Assembly (NCBI GenBank): GCA_017936665.1
Contig: JAGBFB010000042.1
Location: 55,547-119,546 of the forward strand
DNA: 64,000 nt
Source of the DNA: Spirochaetaceae bacterium
GTDB taxonomy: Bacteria > Spirochaetota > Spirochaetia > Treponematales > Treponemataceae
Direction of reading: 5' to 3'
In this document: piece by piece, positions 52,202 to 60,043 of the stretch
Numbering within the stretch: position 1 is the stretch's first letter
Layout of the letters: each line of letters starts with the position of its first letter
The notes under the pieces: generated by a model
Database searches by the model: none
What the model was told of the DNA's origin: nothing
The model's input: only the letters and a program-made list of their open reading frames with translations
Made by a program: the position numbers and the translations under genes

Positions 52202-53551
52202 ATGGTTTCTATAAAAGAAATTTCAAAATTTCAAGATAAAAAATATACAAATCATTCAATCGCTTTTTTCCCTTCTTTGGCAGTAGTTTCTTTGACTCAG
52301 GATTCTAAAAATCAAATGGAACCGACAGTAGAAAAAGGTGATTATGTACAAGAAGGGCAAATTATTGCTAGAAATTGCTTAAATCTTTCTGATAAAGAGA
52401 ATTGTAAATTTCCAGCTTTTATTCATTCTCCTGTACCAGGAAAAGTTTTAGATATCTACAATGTAATAAATCCCAATGGAAAAAAACTACCTGCAATTCT
52501 AATAAAGATGGAAGGAGTTTTTTCTTTTTCTGGAAAAAAACGTGAAACTCTTAATTGGACATATTCTCAAGGAAATTCAAGAATAAAAACTCTATCTCAA
52601 ATGGGAGTTATAAATACTTTTGAAAAATCTGTTTCTTTAGCTAATCAACTTAATGAAATTATTAAACAAAAAGAAAAAAATATAAATTTCATAACACCTC
52701 CTTTAGTTATTAGATTATTTGATAATGATCCAGATACAGTAATTGACAAATATATTTCAGATAATTTTGCAAAAGAAGTTTTTGAAGGTGCTGCAATTTT
52801 GGCAGGTATTTTAGAAACTAAAGATATTATATTTATTTCAGATAAAAATTCTTGGAATCTACCAGATGAGGCAGAAATAAAAAAATATTTAAAAGATATA
52901 AAAGTACATTTGTTAGAAACAAATATTGATTTTTATCCTAGAGGTCAATATAAATATATAAAACAAAAAACATTACAATATTTAAAATCAAAAGAAATTA
53001 ATAAATATTCTGAAATATTTGCAGTAGATAGTCCTACTTGTCTTGATTCTTATAATGCTATTGCAAAATCTTATCCTGCAATTGATAAATTTATTCAAAT
53101 TGAAGGAGATGACATTGCCACTAGTGGTATTTTCAAAATTAGAATTGGAACAACTTTTAGAAGTATTTTTGAAGAATGTGGTGGATTTATCAAAGAACCT
53201 GCAAAAATTATTATAAATGGTTTAATAAGTGGAATTGCCATATCAGATTTAGATACTCCAATTACAAAATATGTAAAATCAATTTTTGTACTTTCTTCAA
53301 GAGGGTTTCCTGACCAAAGACAAACATCTTGTGTAAGATGTGGTAGATGTCATAATATTTGCCCTGAAAATTTACATCCTGAAAAAATTTACTCAAACTA
53401 TTATTCAGATACTCCAGTAAAAGAATACATACTTAACACAATAAATCTTTGTACAGAATGTGGTCTTTGTAATGCAATTTGTCCTTCAAGGATTCCATTG
53501 TACCAAACAATTAATCTAATAAAGGGTATTAATGATGAACAAAAATTATAG
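52202..53551 (+). CDS. rnfC: RnfC-like subunit lacking the NADH/FMN motifs
   Basis: The 449-residue protein has an N-terminal barrel-like region (VEKGDYVQEGQII, HSPVPGKVLDI) and two 4Fe-4S motifs, CVRCGRCHNICP and CTECGLCNAICP, in the position of RnfC. Where RnfC carries GGAGFPTxxK and NAAECEPY for FMN and NADH binding, this protein has GVINTFEKSVSLANQ and RLFDNDPDT. The electron-input site therefore seems lost or replaced. It would sit peripherally on the cytoplasmic face. It overlaps rnfD by 20 bases. Confidence 0.85.
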   Translation: MVSIKEISKFQDKKYTNHSIAFFPSLAVVSLTQDSKNQMEPTVEKGDYVQEGQIIARNCLNLSDKENCKFPAFIHSPVPGKVLDIYNVINPNGKKLPAILIKMEGVFSFSGKKRETLNWTYSQGNSRIKTLSQMGVINTFEKSVSLANQLNEIIKQKEKNINFITPPLVIRLFDNDPDTVIDKYISDNFAKEVFEGAAILAGILETKDIIFISDKNSWNLPDEAEIKKYLKDIKVHLLETNIDFYPRGQYKYIKQKTLQYLKSKEINKYSEIFAVDSPTCLDSYNAIAKSYPAIDKFIQIEGDDIATSGIFKIRIGTTFRSIFEECGGFIKEPAKIIINGLISGIAISDLDTPITKYVKSIFVLSSRGFPDQRQTSCVRCGRCHNICPENLHPEKIYSNYYSDTPVKEYILNTINLCTECGLCNAICPSRIPLYQTINLIKGINDEQKL

Positions 53552-54584
53552 AGATTTAACAATAGCCCCATTTTCTTTTTTAACGCCATCTTTAACAACA
53601 ATTTCAATAACAATGTTGTGCTTGTTAATTCCACAAATTTTATTACTGCTTATTAGTAAGGCTTTTTCATCAGTAATTTTAATAGCGATTTCTATTTTTG
53701 CATCAGTTTGTGCAGAATTTACAAGTAATAAAATTAGACATACAAACACAATTTTTGATTTTACAGCAGTAGTTCAGGGTTTATTTATTGGAATGTTTAT
53801 ACCTCAAAATTATCCAATGTTACCTGTATTTTTTATTGTTTTTTTGTCACTCTTAATGGTCAAATATATTTTTGGAGGTAATGCAGAATCTTGGATAAAT
53901 CCTGTAGCATATACTGTAATTATCATCTACTTTTTAGGAATTTCATTTTTTCCAGAATTTTTAATTACAAAAATGTATTTGGAAACAGGAAATCCTGGTA
54001 TGCAATTAATCCAAAATGGAGATATTCCTGTATTAAAATTTGATTCTTCAATTACTTTTTGGTTGAATACACATATTTTTTCGCACATAGGAATTGAAAT
54101 TCCAACAGGATATTTAAGTATGTTCTGGGATACACAATCTCCAATACCTGCATTTAGATTTAATTTATTAACTCTATTATCATCAATGATTTTAATTTCT
54201 GTAAGCATAATAAATTGGATTGTTCCTACATCATTTTTACTAACTTATGGAATTTTAGTTAGATTATTTTCTCAAACACCTTTTACTGGATTGGTAGGTC
54301 AGGGAGATTTACTTCTAGCATTTCTAACAAGTGGAACATTGTTTGTAGCTTTTTTTATTGTTGATTTTTATGGAACAACACCAATTACAAATTTTGGTAA
54401 ATTATTATACGGAGTAGTTGTAGGAATTATTGCCTTTTTTATTACAGGTTGTGGAACTTCACCTATTGGAGCGATGTTTACTGTTTTATTTGCTAATGTT
54501 ATTTCTCCAATTATTTTGTTAATCGAGGATAAAATTTATTCAATTTGGATAAATAAAACTATAAGGAACAACAATTATGCTTGA
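53532..54584 (+). CDS. rnfD: RnfD-like membrane subunit without the flavinylation Thr
   Basis: The 350-residue protein has about nine to ten membrane segments and the RnfD/NqrB landmarks TIFDFTAVVQGLFIGMFIP, YIFGGNAESWINPVAYT, INWIVPTSFLLTYG, FIVDFYGTTPITNFGKLLYG and IGAMFTVLFANVISPIILLIED. The covalent-FMN motif SGAT of RnfD aligns with DTQSPIPAF, so the acceptor threonine is missing. It is normally an inner-membrane subunit. It overlaps rnfC and rnfG. Confidence 0.85.
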   Translation: MMNKNYRDLTIAPFSFLTPSLTTISITMLCLLIPQILLLLISKAFSSVILIAISIFASVCAEFTSNKIRHTNTIFDFTAVVQGLFIGMFIPQNYPMLPVFFIVFLSLLMVKYIFGGNAESWINPVAYTVIIIYFLGISFFPEFLITKMYLETGNPGMQLIQNGDIPVLKFDSSITFWLNTHIFSHIGIEIPTGYLSMFWDTQSPIPAFRFNLLTLLSSMILISVSIINWIVPTSFLLTYGILVRLFSQTPFTGLVGQGDLLLAFLTSGTLFVAFFIVDFYGTTPITNFGKLLYGVVVGIIAFFITGCGTSPIGAMFTVLFANVISPIILLIEDKIYSIWINKTIRNNNYA

Positions 54585-55044
54585 AATAAATAAAGCAAAA
54601 GCTAAAAGAACAACAATTCTTTTACTAGTAATTTTTTTATTTTTAATATTACTCTCAATTTTAATTATTTTCTTAAAACCTATTAGAGAATCAAAATTAA
54701 ATACTACAATTCAATATGTATTGAATCAAAAAGAAGAATCTCGTTACGAACTAGGTAACTTTATAAATAATAAACTGCCTGTTTCAACATCTTCATATTT
54801 TTTTGAACTTACTGATACAAAAAATCGTAATCAGGAAAATTTTGTAGTAATAACAAGAATTACAGGAATAAATGGTTCTATGGCAATTGTTTTTATCGGA
54901 AATGAAAATTCAATAGAATTAGCTGGAATTGCAGGAATAACTGAATCACAAACAAATCCACTAGAATTTGGAATTACAGATACTATGATTGAACATTGGA
55001 AAAAAGTTTTATCTGAAGCTTATGTTAGAGGTGTAAAAGAATGA
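54577..55044 (+). CDS. rnfG: RnfG-like subunit, short and without SGAT motif
   Basis: The 155-residue protein has one N-terminal membrane helix (TTILLLVIFLFLILLSILIIFL) and an outer-facing domain with GSMAIVFIGNENSIELAGIAGITESQTNPLEFG, which matches the ExTPGLG region of RnfG. Typical RnfG proteins are longer and carry a C-terminal S(T)GAT motif with covalently bound FMN. This one stops about where that motif should be. It overlaps rnfD by eight bases and rnfE by four. The assignment rests mainly on position and topology. Confidence 0.75.
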   Translation: MLEINKAKAKRTTILLLVIFLFLILLSILIIFLKPIRESKLNTTIQYVLNQKEESRYELGNFINNKLPVSTSSYFFELTDTKNRNQENFVVITRITGINGSMAIVFIGNENSIELAGIAGITESQTNPLEFGITDTMIEHWKKVLSEAYVRGVKE

Positions 55045-55649
55045 AAAAAAAATCTCACATAGTATACATGGCTGCAGCAATTTCAATTTTATTACCAGCA
55101 ACAGGAAGATTTGCTATTGGTATTATAATTTGTGTTGCCATGCTCTTTATTACATTTTTTGGAACAATCTTTAATAGAATAATTAGAAATCTTGTTTCAA
55201 AAGATTCTGCAATTTTTTATCAGTTTGTAATTTCAATACTTTTATGTACAATTTTTAATCAATTATTAACTTTGTTTTCACCAGTATTGTCAATTTACAT
55301 GGGATTTACAATTTATTTAGTTGCATTTTCATCAATGATTATTGGATTTTTTGCCTCGGACAATCAAAAAGATTTTTCCGATGTGTTATCACATAACATT
55401 ATAAACACATTAAAATTTTGTTTACTTACCTTATTTTTCTTTTTCTTAAGAGATTATATAGGATATAGTACTTTTACTTTACCTAGTCCATTCGGATTTA
55501 TAGAATATAAATTACCTTCATTTCATCAGTACTATAAATCTTTTTTCTGGGGTTCAATTCCATGTGCAATAGTACTTTTAGCTTTAAGTTTAACTCTTAT
55601 TACTTTTATTAACAGACGCTTTGATATAGTAAGGAGAAAGTTATACTAA
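55041..55649 (+). CDS. rnfE: RnfE-like membrane subunit
   Basis: The 202-residue protein has six membrane segments and the Rnf A/E-type pattern (ISILLPATGRFAIGIIICV, then YMGFTIYLVAFSSMIIGFF). In RnfE, cysteines in LGLCP and NC help bind the [2Fe-2S] cluster shared with RnfA. Here the equivalent positions seem to be SILLP and AFSSM, so neither cysteine is obvious. It overlaps rnfG by four bases and touches rnfA. Confidence 0.78.
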   Translation: MKKKSHIVYMAAAISILLPATGRFAIGIIICVAMLFITFFGTIFNRIIRNLVSKDSAIFYQFVISILLCTIFNQLLTLFSPVLSIYMGFTIYLVAFSSMIIGFFASDNQKDFSDVLSHNIINTLKFCLLTLFFFFLRDYIGYSTFTLPSPFGFIEYKLPSFHQYYKSFFWGSIPCAIVLLALSLTLITFINRRFDIVRRKLY

Positions 55650-56203
55650 TGATATTTGATTCAATTTTTTATTATATTTTTTGTTGCTCAGGAATTTTAA
55701 TTTACGGAATAGGATTAAAGAAATTAATTATTACTTCAAAGACCTGGAAAAGCCACTGGTTTAATTACTTAGAATCTAGTATTGTATGTTCTTTATCCTC
55801 TGTAATTACTTGGTTAGTTGCAGTCTATATACTTTCACCAATAGAGTTAGTTGAATTAACTCCTATGTGTTGTATTTTAATTCACTTACTTTTTTCACTT
55901 ATAATTTCATTTATATTTTCAAAATGTGAAAATATATCTCTTTTAGATATTTCAATTTCATTTCCATGTGTTTTACTTGCTGTAACAGAAAGTTATTCAA
56001 TATTACAATGTTTGTGTATATCCTTAAGTTGTTGTAGTGCTTACTATTTAATGATTCCAATAATTTTTGCAATTAGAGAAAGAATTAAAACATCCCATCC
56101 TTTGAAAGAATTCAAAACTGGAGCTTTGATTTTTATCAGTATTGCAGTAATTATGTGTGCTTTTTTTGCAACTAATATTTCTTGGCTTAATCTTTGGAGA
56201 TAA
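55649..56203 (+). CDS. rnfA: RnfA-like membrane subunit
   Basis: The 184-residue protein has about six membrane segments and the length and place of RnfA. It retains cysteines near the expected positions, CCSGIL early in the protein and FPCVLLAV in the fourth segment. Sequence similarity is otherwise low. It starts on the last base of the rnfE stop and ends six bases before rnfB. The assignment depends on the operon context. Confidence 0.75.
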   Translation: MIFDSIFYYIFCCSGILIYGIGLKKLIITSKTWKSHWFNYLESSIVCSLSSVITWLVAVYILSPIELVELTPMCCILIHLLFSLIISFIFSKCENISLLDISISFPCVLLAVTESYSILQCLCISLSCCSAYYLMIPIIFAIRERIKTSHPLKEFKTGALIFISIAVIMCAFFATNISWLNLWR

Positions 56204-56209
56204 TTAAGA

Positions 56210-56959
56210 ATGATTCTATCAATTTTAATTTTATGTATATTTTTCATATTCACAACAATTGTTTTAGTTTTGTTACATCATTTTTTTAGGGTAAAAAAAC
56301 AAAGTGTTTCTAATAACGACTTAGTTTACGATGATGATTTAGATGTAATAGAAACTACTCAAGAAACATCAGAACATTCTAAAATGAGAGCAGTTGTTTT
56401 TTGTTCTCCAGATAGAACTTTTTCTGCTAAAAGATTCAATTATAAAGGACAAAAAGATTGTAATCTTTTCAAAATGCTTTATGAAACTGAAAATGGTTGT
56501 ACTTGGGGTTGTATTGGATTTGGAACTTGTGTCTCACATTGTCCACAGGATGCAATCGTAATAAAAAATAATACAGCAGTTGTAACAGAGGCCTGTAATG
56601 GTTGCGGAAAATGTATTTCTTATTGTCCAAATAACATTATTAAAATGATTCCAACCAGAACTGATTTTGTTGTTCAATGTTCTTCTCATGATAAAACAGA
56701 TACTACTTGTTCTAGAGCATGTACAGCCTGTGCAAAGTGTACATCACCTTATGCACCGACTGGTTTTAGTGTAAAAAATAATCTTGCAGTAACAGATTAT
56801 TCTATAAATCATGATAGAGCATTAGCGGCATCTCGTTGTCCTACAAAATGTATAAAAAAAGTTACTTTACCAGAAGAAAAATCTTTTACTTTTTGGAAAC
56901 TGTGTTATAATATCTTTCACAAAGATAAAGAAGATGGTGAGCAGGACGTATGGGAATAG
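56210..56959 (+). CDS. rnfB: RnfB-like iron-sulfur subunit, reduced cluster set
   Basis: The 249-residue protein has an N-terminal membrane helix, then CNLFKMLYETENGCTWGCIGFGTCVSHCP, CNGCGKCISYCP and CSRACTACAKCTSPYAP. This order matches the RnfB type with extra clusters. The usual N-terminal LPGxxCGxCGYxGC domain is absent, replaced by the acidic VYDDDLDVIETTQ. The last motif lacks the closing CP. It would carry electrons on the cytoplasmic side. It overlaps the next gene by ten bases. Confidence 0.82.
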   Translation: MILSILILCIFFIFTTIVLVLLHHFFRVKKQSVSNNDLVYDDDLDVIETTQETSEHSKMRAVVFCSPDRTFSAKRFNYKGQKDCNLFKMLYETENGCTWGCIGFGTCVSHCPQDAIVIKNNTAVVTEACNGCGKCISYCPNNIIKMIPTRTDFVVQCSSHDKTDTTCSRACTACAKCTSPYAPTGFSVKNNLAVTDYSINHDRALAASRCPTKCIKKVTLPEEKSFTFWKLCYNIFHKDKEDGEQDVWE

Positions 56960-58935
56960 TTTCAATTAGTTTTGGTTTGCATTGTCATATTTCAGATATG
57001 ACAAACGATAATTGCGAATCAATGTATAATAAAACACTAAAAAAAATAATCTCATTTTTATATACTCATCCAAAAATAAATTTTACTTTTTATTTACCTG
57101 GTCCTGTATTTGAGTGGATAGAAAAAAATCATGCTGAATTTTTGACTTTGTTATCAGAGTTGGTAAATAGAAAACAAGTTGAAATTATCGGTGGTGGTTT
57201 TTATGAACCAATTTTTCCTCTAATAATGCCAATAGATAGAGTAGGTCAAATTGAAATGAATACTACTCATATTCGTAAATTAATTGGCAAAAAACCAAGA
57301 GGTATTTTTTTAGGGGATACAGTTTGGGACCCCTCATTAATTTCGAGTTTTAAAACTTGTGGATTAGAATTTGCAATTTTACATCATTCTTTGTTACCAG
57401 CAAATGAGCCAGAAGGGAAAAACCTAATCGTTGAAGATATGGGAAAAACCTTAACAATTATTCCTTATCAAAAACCTATTGAAGATTTTCAAAATTTACC
57501 AGATTCTCAAAAAATCCTTGAAAAAATAAAAAAACTTTCTGAATCACAAAATAATGCACAATATATTAATGATAATCATTTATATTTTACATCTTTTTCT
57601 GTAGATGAATTGTCCATATTACTTGAAACAAATTGGCTAGAAGAAATTTGTAATTTAATCGAAAAATCACCTCTTTTTGATTTTTCTTATCCTTCATTAT
57701 ATTTAAAAAATAATTCAGATTGTATTAGGTCATTTATTCCAGCTGGATGTCCACCAGAAATTCAAAAATGGGCAACAATGCCTTTTAAACCAAATAATTC
57801 TGATAAAAAATCCGTACAATCAAATATAAAAAACTTTTTGACAACATATCAAGAAGTTCAATATTTATATTCAAGAATGATGTATACAAGTTTAGAAGTT
57901 TCTCAATGCAGAGGAGACAAAATAAGAAAAAAAACTGCAAGAGAATTTCTATGGAAAGCACAAACTCAAGATTCATATTGGTTTTTAGGCGATTCTGGAA
58001 TAGGGTGTCAAGAAATCAGAAAAAATGCCTATAAAAATCTATTAACAGCAGAAAAACAAGTTAGAGAAACTAATTTATCTTTAACGGATTCCGTATTAAG
58101 TTTTGACTATGATATGGATGGTCGAAAAGAATACATAATTCACCAAAATGATTATAACGCTTTTGTTTCATTGTGTGGAGGAATGATTTTTGAACTTGAT
58201 TTATTATCTAATTCAAAAAATTATTGTGATACAATGAGGCGAATTTCTGATTTTGATGAAGTAACTGATTATTATCCCAAAAAATTATTTTTAGAACATC
58301 TAATTGATTTTGAACATTTTGAAAAATTTACAGAGGATACTTCTAATTCAAATGCAGTTTTTTCTCAAATTGTTTATTCTGAACATAATTTTGACAGAGT
58401 ACGCAAAGAACTTACTCTTAACGCAACTGCATTATTTGGAGTTTTACAACAACCTGTAAGTCTAAAGAAAAAATTTCTTTTTTCACAAAACGGAATACAA
58501 GTACAATACATTTTAAAAAATGATAGTCCACTTCCGTTAAAATGTTACTTTGCTGTGGAATCAAATTTATGTCTAACAGGAACATCAAACGAAGAACAAT
58601 TAATCGAAATTATTTCTGCTGATAACAAAGAACAAAGTTGTCCTGACCAAATTTATATACGACAAGATGGAGTTTCTTTTGTTCAGTTTACTGATGTACA
58701 AAATAAAAACGTTTTTTCTTTCCAACCTAACGAAGAAGCAGGACTTTGTATTCAACCATTATATATTTCAAGACCTGTAAATGGAAATACTGAAAAACGT
58801 TATCAAGCAACAACAACTTCTTTCTTTTGGAAAATTGATATTCCACCAAGTTACGAATTAGAAAAAACTTTATTTTTAGGTATCTGTTCAACAAAAAAAT
58901 CTTCTAATTCAAGAAAACGAAAAAAAGAAGATTAA
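56950..58935 (+). CDS. GH57-family protein (4-alpha-glucanotransferase-like) lacking catalytic acids
   Basis: The 661-residue protein follows the GH57 glucanotransferase layout. The first 300 residues hold the N-terminal barrel (VEIIGGGFYEPIFPLIMPIDRVGQIE, RGIFLGDTVWDPSLISSF), then come the helical and C-terminal DUF1925/1926-type domains. In the T. litoralis-type enzyme the nucleophile Glu123 lies in WLTERVW; here residue 123 is Asp (FLGDTVW). The acid Asp of DDGEKFG aligns with SFSVDEL. The first motif HxHQP reads HCHIS. It may be a binding or regulatory paralogue. It overlaps rnfB and follows AGGA. Confidence 0.78.
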   Translation: MGIVSISFGLHCHISDMTNDNCESMYNKTLKKIISFLYTHPKINFTFYLPGPVFEWIEKNHAEFLTLLSELVNRKQVEIIGGGFYEPIFPLIMPIDRVGQIEMNTTHIRKLIGKKPRGIFLGDTVWDPSLISSFKTCGLEFAILHHSLLPANEPEGKNLIVEDMGKTLTIIPYQKPIEDFQNLPDSQKILEKIKKLSESQNNAQYINDNHLYFTSFSVDELSILLETNWLEEICNLIEKSPLFDFSYPSLYLKNNSDCIRSFIPAGCPPEIQKWATMPFKPNNSDKKSVQSNIKNFLTTYQEVQYLYSRMMYTSLEVSQCRGDKIRKKTAREFLWKAQTQDSYWFLGDSGIGCQEIRKNAYKNLLTAEKQVRETNLSLTDSVLSFDYDMDGRKEYIIHQNDYNAFVSLCGGMIFELDLLSNSKNYCDTMRRISDFDEVTDYYPKKLFLEHLIDFEHFEKFTEDTSNSNAVFSQIVYSEHNFDRVRKELTLNATALFGVLQQPVSLKKKFLFSQNGIQVQYILKNDSPLPLKCYFAVESNLCLTGTSNEEQLIEIISADNKEQSCPDQIYIRQDGVSFVQFTDVQNKNVFSFQPNEEAGLCIQPLYISRPVNGNTEKRYQATTTSFFWKIDIPPSYELEKTLFLGICSTKKSSNSRKRKKED

Positions 58936-58953
58936 TTTTTTTGGGAGTATATT

Positions 58954-59967
58954 ATGAAAAAAGTTTTTTTGTTATTTTTAACTTTATTTTTAACTTTTTC
59001 AATTTTTGCAAACGATACTTTTTTTTCACTAATCGGTGGAAATATTATACCTTCTCAAGAAGGTGAAATTGCTATTGAAATGCAACAAGAAGTTATTTAT
59101 ATAACTTTTAATCCTGAATACTATGAAGTATCTGTTGAATTTGATTTTTTCAATCTAGGAGAAACAATAACTCTTTTAGTTGGATTTCCATATTTTGAAG
59201 TTGGAATAGATGGACATGGATTAATTTATGATTTTAAATGTTGGACAAATAATACAGAAACAAATTTTTCAGATAAACCAATCGATACATCGTGGAAACA
59301 AAACAGAGAATTGAATAAAGATAAATTAAAAAGTGCTTATACAAGAAAAATTACTTTTGAAAAAAATTCAGTAACAAAAACAAAAATCTCTTACAAATCA
59401 GATTATGGTAGTTCCAGTTCTTCTTTGGTCGCATCTTATCTATACGGAACAGGTTCTAGTTGGAAAAATCCAATACAAAAAATAACCTTGATTTTGGAAA
59501 ATAACGTACCTTATGCTTACCCAAGTCTTTTAATAATGAATAAAAAAGATTCTTACGAAGATATTTCAACTCAGTTTTCAAGAATTTCTGATAATAAGTT
59601 TCAGACAACTTTTTATAATATTGAGCCAAGTTACACAGATACTTTTACTTTTAATCTAACAAATATTTTAAATGATACTGGACCAAAAATTTTTCCGTCC
59701 TATTTTTATTTCAACCGAAAACATATTTCAAAAGATGATTTATTTTGGTACACAAAACCACAATTACGACTTATTAGAAATACAATATATGCTTTACATG
59801 GATATTCTTTTAAGTCAAAAGATTTACAAGAATTTTTTTCATACAACAAAACAAAAAATTGGGAAAAGCCTTATACTGTAAATCCAAATTTTTCTGAAGA
59901 TGAATTATCTCAAATTGAAAAAGATAATATAAAAACAATTCTTACAGAAGAACAAAATCGTAAATAA
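58954..59967 (+). CDS. Secreted DUF4424/YARHG-domain-like protein
   Basis: The 337-residue protein has a signal peptide (MKKVFLLFLTLFLTFSIFA). The beta-rich body has EEIAIEMQQEVIYITF-type strands and VSVEFDFFNLGETITLLVGFPYFE, like DUF4424. A C-terminal segment (LRLIRNTIYALHGYSFKSKDLQEFFS, then LSQIEKDNI) matches the YARHG domain pattern. It is probably periplasmic or surface-exposed, with unknown function. It follows GGGAG and is probably the last gene of the rnf-GH57 transcript, since metG has its own promoter. Confidence 0.72.
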   Translation: MKKVFLLFLTLFLTFSIFANDTFFSLIGGNIIPSQEGEIAIEMQQEVIYITFNPEYYEVSVEFDFFNLGETITLLVGFPYFEVGIDGHGLIYDFKCWTNNTETNFSDKPIDTSWKQNRELNKDKLKSAYTRKITFEKNSVTKTKISYKSDYGSSSSSLVASYLYGTGSSWKNPIQKITLILENNVPYAYPSLLIMNKKDSYEDISTQFSRISDNKFQTTFYNIEPSYTDTFTFNLTNILNDTGPKIFPSYFYFNRKHISKDDLFWYTKPQLRLIRNTIYALHGYSFKSKDLQEFFSYNKTKNWEKPYTVNPNFSEDELSQIEKDNIKTILTEEQNRK

Positions 59968-59974
59968 ATCCATA

Positions 59975-60003
59975 TTTACAAAAGAACTATAAAAATTTAT
60001 AAT
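59975..60003 (+). promoter_or_regulatory. Promoter of metG
   Basis: TTTACA (59975-59980) is followed after 17 bases by a perfect TATAAT (59998-60003). The start point would lie about 30 bases before the ribosome site AGGATG, so metG and the FemAB-like gene can be expressed independently of the upstream operon. Confidence 0.75.
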
Positions 60004-60043
60004 AGAATAATTAAATTGATATTATTTAAATTAGGATGAAAAT

